DNA of 32,142 nucleotides, taken from contig JAJZJB010000007.1 of the NCBI GenBank assembly GCA_021810375.1, forward strand, positions 1 through 32,142, written 5' to 3'. Positions 30,311 to 32,142 of this stretch are shown here, one piece after another. The notes below the pieces were generated by a model. It made no database searches. It was not told where the DNA came from and saw nothing but the letters and a program-made list of their open reading frames with translations. The DNA comes from Microcaldota archaeon. Its GTDB lineage: Archaea > Micrarchaeota > Micrarchaeia > Micrarchaeales > CABMGC01. The translations under genes and the position numbers were made by a program. The stretch's first letter is position 1; every line of letters begins with the position of its first letter.

Positions 30311-30646
30311 ATGAATAGCAGGACAAGCACTCTTGCCAGCGCCTCTGCAGACGCACTTGCAGAACTGAGGAGGGGGCTTCCCAATGGGGAGAAGATCAAG
30401 ATAGATATGGCCTTGGCATGCCTTTACGATGCTATTCGCGAAGCCTTCCCTGCAGAAATACCGCAGGGCAGGGATCTGTCTTATAGGAACTCAATGGTTG
30501 GCATTCATGTCGATTCTGCAGTAGACTGGGTGGTGATGGCCTCTGGCAGTAGTGCTGCGCGTATGCCTGAAGAATTCGTCAAGACAGCACAACTGCTTAT
30601 CTATGTCAAGAGATCCGTGTCTGAACAGTTGAGCCAGGAGATCTAG
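30311..30646 (+). CDS. hypothetical protein, 111 aa
   Basis: I do not recognise it. It is helical with a Ser/Ala-rich start (TSTLASASADALAELRRGLPNGEKIKIDMALACLYDAIREAFP) and a strand-like end (WVVMASGSSAARMPEEFVKTAQLLIYVKRSV). ATG 30311 is the first ATG, a GTG at 30281 is also in frame, and neither has a well-placed ribosome site. The end overlaps the 3' end of dph2 by 41 nt. It follows the Lrp-like gene by 79 nt and may be read through from it. Confidence 0.5.
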   Translation: MNSRTSTLASASADALAELRRGLPNGEKIKIDMALACLYDAIREAFPAEIPQGRDLSYRNSMVGIHVDSAVDWVVMASGSSAARMPEEFVKTAQLLIYVKRSVSEQLSQEI

Positions 30647-31562
30647 GCTTCATAGCAAGTTCCTCTCTCATATGTATTACCTCCATCAGCTCGTTTGCGC
30701 TGAGGAGAGGCTTCCTTGTCCTGTCTATATCATCAATGGATAGCCTAGGGCATGCAGTATTGACAAAGGCATCGAACTCCAGCATGTTGTTTAACGACTC
30801 GAAGTCGAAAGTATTAGCGACAAGAATGCCCGCGCTCATGCCGGACTTCTCTATTTTTGCCTTGAGCACCTTTGCAAGCGCCATGTTGTGCTGGCCGTTC
30901 TTCGTAGTGAGCATTATGCCTATGCGCTTTGCTTCAAGCGACCTTAGTATCTTTGCCTTCCTTTTCTTTGCATACAGTTCCCTATAGCCGTCGAACCTCT
31001 CTATAGTACCCTGGAATGGTTCTATCACGAAGAAAGGCTTCTTCGTTGCAAGCACGGCCCCCAACGGATGAAAGATGCCGCCGCCGAAGTATACCAGCGC
31101 GTCGACCTTTGAGTCTATGTTTGCTGCACTCCCTATATCACATCCGAGAATCTGGCCCGGCTTCTTTGCAAAGCCGTATGGCTTGCCTATCAGGACTTCG
31201 TGCCCTTTTGACTCGTAGAATTGCTTCACTGTCCCAAGCTGGTGCATGTGCTGTATTGTTGTAACAAGACCTAGCTTTGTATAGTCTTTCAACGCCTCTA
31301 GGGATTGAGGCAATAGGTCCATCGGTGCGTCAATCTCATAGCTGACATATTCAACATTAAAATCGACATGCTGGAATTCGGCATGGCCATAGTGTATGAG
31401 CTTGTCTACATTGAGGCTCTTTGCCTCGTCGAGTGCAAGATCGCATGCGCCGAATGTAGGCGACGCTGAGATGAGGACCTCATGGCCCTCTTTTTCAAGC
31501 TTCTTCGCATGCTCAAGCGCCTTCTGCTTCAGGCCTTCCGGAAACTGCAGTAATATTCTCAT
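30606..31562 (-). CDS. dph2: diphthamide biosynthesis radical-SAM-like enzyme Dph2
   Basis: From ATG 31562 this is 318 residues. Three Cys placed one per domain can hold the [4Fe-4S] cluster: C40 in TFGACDLAL, C141 in ILGCDIG and C271 in NTACPRL, matching the spacing of Pyrococcus Dph2 (about 100 and 130 residues apart). It transfers the 3-amino-3-carboxypropyl group of SAM to the target His of EF-2, the first step of diphthamide. A TTG at 31574 would add four residues. It shares a central TATA-like element with idi. The convergent overlap with the upstream small ORF is 41 nt. Confidence 0.93.
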   Translation of the reverse strand: MRILLQFPEGLKQKALEHAKKLEKEGHEVLISASPTFGACDLALDEAKSLNVDKLIHYGHAEFQHVDFNVEYVSYEIDAPMDLLPQSLEALKDYTKLGLVTTIQHMHQLGTVKQFYESKGHEVLIGKPYGFAKKPGQILGCDIGSAANIDSKVDALVYFGGGIFHPLGAVLATKKPFFVIEPFQGTIERFDGYRELYAKKRKAKILRSLEAKRIGIMLTTKNGQHNMALAKVLKAKIEKSGMSAGILVANTFDFESLNNMLEFDAFVNTACPRLSIDDIDRTRKPLLSANELMEVIHMREELAMKPRSPGSTVQTRIS

Positions 31563-31601
31563 GGCATTCAACAAAATTAGCAGGATTATATCGCAAAACA
31601 G

Positions 31602-31611
31602 ATATATAAAG
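31602..31611. promoter_or_regulatory. shared TATA-like element, dph2 / idi
   Basis: ATATATAAAG reads as TATA on both strands. Its centre is 44 nt from the dph2 ATG and 34 nt from the idi ATG, in a 77-nt gap. Confidence 0.55.
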
Positions 31612-31639
31612 TTTTATCCCAATGTCTTTATGGGGTTAG

Positions 31640-32142
31640 ATGGAGGACTTGGTTGTACTTGTAGACATGCATGACAATGAAATGGGAACGATGGAAAAGC
31701 TTGCAGCACACAGCAATGGCGGAAGACTCCATAGAGCCATATCTATTTTCATATTCAACAGCAAGGACCAATTGATGCTCCAGCAGCGCGCCGATTCAAA
31801 GTACCATAGCGGCGGATTATGGACCAATACGGTTTGCAGCCATCCGCTTCCCAGAGAAACGCCAATTGAGGCAGCACATAGAAAGCTCGTGCAAGAGATG
31901 GGTTTTGACTGTGATATGCACGAGGCGTTCTCATTCACTTATGAGGCATATGTTGGCAACGGGCTTACCGAGAAGGAATTCGATCACGTTATCTTTGGCA
32001 ATTATGACAATGAGCCCAGGCCCAATCCCGAAGAGGCGAAAGGATGGAGGTGGATAGGGCTCCGTGATCTGAGAGATGAAATAAGGAGGAATCCTGAGTC
32101 TTACACGAAATGGCTCAACATAGTAATAGATAATGCCATAGA
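31640..32142 (+). CDS. idi: isopentenyl-diphosphate delta-isomerase, type I (3' end missing)
   Basis: The frame starts at ATG 31640, immediately after an in-frame TAG, with GGGG upstream, and runs off the window after 167 residues. It is a Nudix-fold type I isomerase: metal-binding H24 and H31, active-site C66 in WTNTVCSHP with H68, E86 in QEMG, and E111/E113 in TEKEFDH (E. coli C67, E116, H25, H32, H69, E114). It interconverts IPP and DMAPP and supplies the GGPP synthase encoded 12 kb upstream. Most archaea use the unrelated FMN-dependent type II enzyme, so this gene may be of transferred origin. Confidence 0.93.
   Translation, partial: MEDLVVLVDMHDNEMGTMEKLAAHSNGGRLHRAISIFIFNSKDQLMLQQRADSKYHSGGLWTNTVCSHPLPRETPIEAAHRKLVQEMGFDCDMHEAFSFTYEAYVGNGLTEKEFDHVIFGNYDNEPRPNPEEAKGWRWIGLRDLRDEIRRNPESYTKWLNIVIDNAI

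Overview
The window comes from an archaeon. Signs of this are an Alba chromatin protein, an archaeal-type AspRS, a Sec61-beta, a PAC2 proteasome-assembly-type protein, a Dph2 diphthamide enzyme, GGPP synthase, TATA-type promoters about 25-27 nt ahead of many starts, GGTGA-type Shine-Dalgarno sites, and tRNA genes with no encoded CCA and with introns outside the anticodon loop. Very tight packing, short proteins and the intron-bearing tRNAs resemble DPANN genomes of the Micrarchaeota/ARMAN type. That placement is my inference; no rRNA gene is present to test it.

Layout. 1-2.6 kb: a partial gene, a small ORF, then (minus strand) a HIT protein and a secreted Lon-type protease. 2.6-6.3 kb: a minus-strand run of AspRS, an adenosine-specific-kinase-like protein, endonuclease III and an EndoQ-type nuclease, i.e. 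two base-damage repair enzymes side by side. 6.4-9 kb: a CBS protein, Alba, a DUF460 RNase H-fold protein, a membrane-anchored DsbA-like protein without CxxC, and tRNA-Arg(CCU) with a T-loop intron 10 nt upstream of that gene. 9-12.3 kb: an M20 peptidase and three GNAT genes (one very short) around a 334-nt intergenic region with two palindromes. 12.3-17 kb: an ACT-domain protein and a NAD(P)HX dehydratase / HD phosphohydrolase / ArgRS run. 17-23.1 kb: an AbrB-like regulator, a 49-residue Sec61-beta, small membrane proteins, an alpha/beta hydrolase, GGPP synthase, a UbiE-like methyltransferase, two Yip1-like paralogues and an EF-Tu-domain-2 protein. 23.1-24.4 kb: a VapBC toxin-antitoxin pair between tRNA-Thr(GGU) and a 13-nt copy of that tRNA's 3' end, which looks like a small integrated cassette. 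24.4-28 kb: a repeat protein of unknown role, an MFS transporter, a structured intergenic element, tRNA-Leu(UAA) with a D-loop intron, and a transglutaminase-fold protein. 28-32.1 kb: the PAC2 protein, a long Lrp-like regulator with two effector-type halves, a small ORF, Dph2 and a type I isopentenyl diphosphate isomerase cut by the window end.

Together the genes are mostly housekeeping: aminoacylation (AspRS, ArgRS), repair, translation-factor modification (Dph2), secretion (Sec61-beta), cofactor repair, and isoprenoid lipid/quinone synthesis (Idi, GGPP synthase, UbiE-like). The most unusual material is non-coding: the two intron-bearing tRNAs, the possible tRNA-mRNA dicistron, the tRNA-flanked vapBC cassette, the structured element upstream of the MFS gene, the paired palindromes in the GNAT promoter, and a repeated pattern of divergent genes sharing a single central TATA-like element. 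I found no CRISPR array, transposase, integrase or rRNA.
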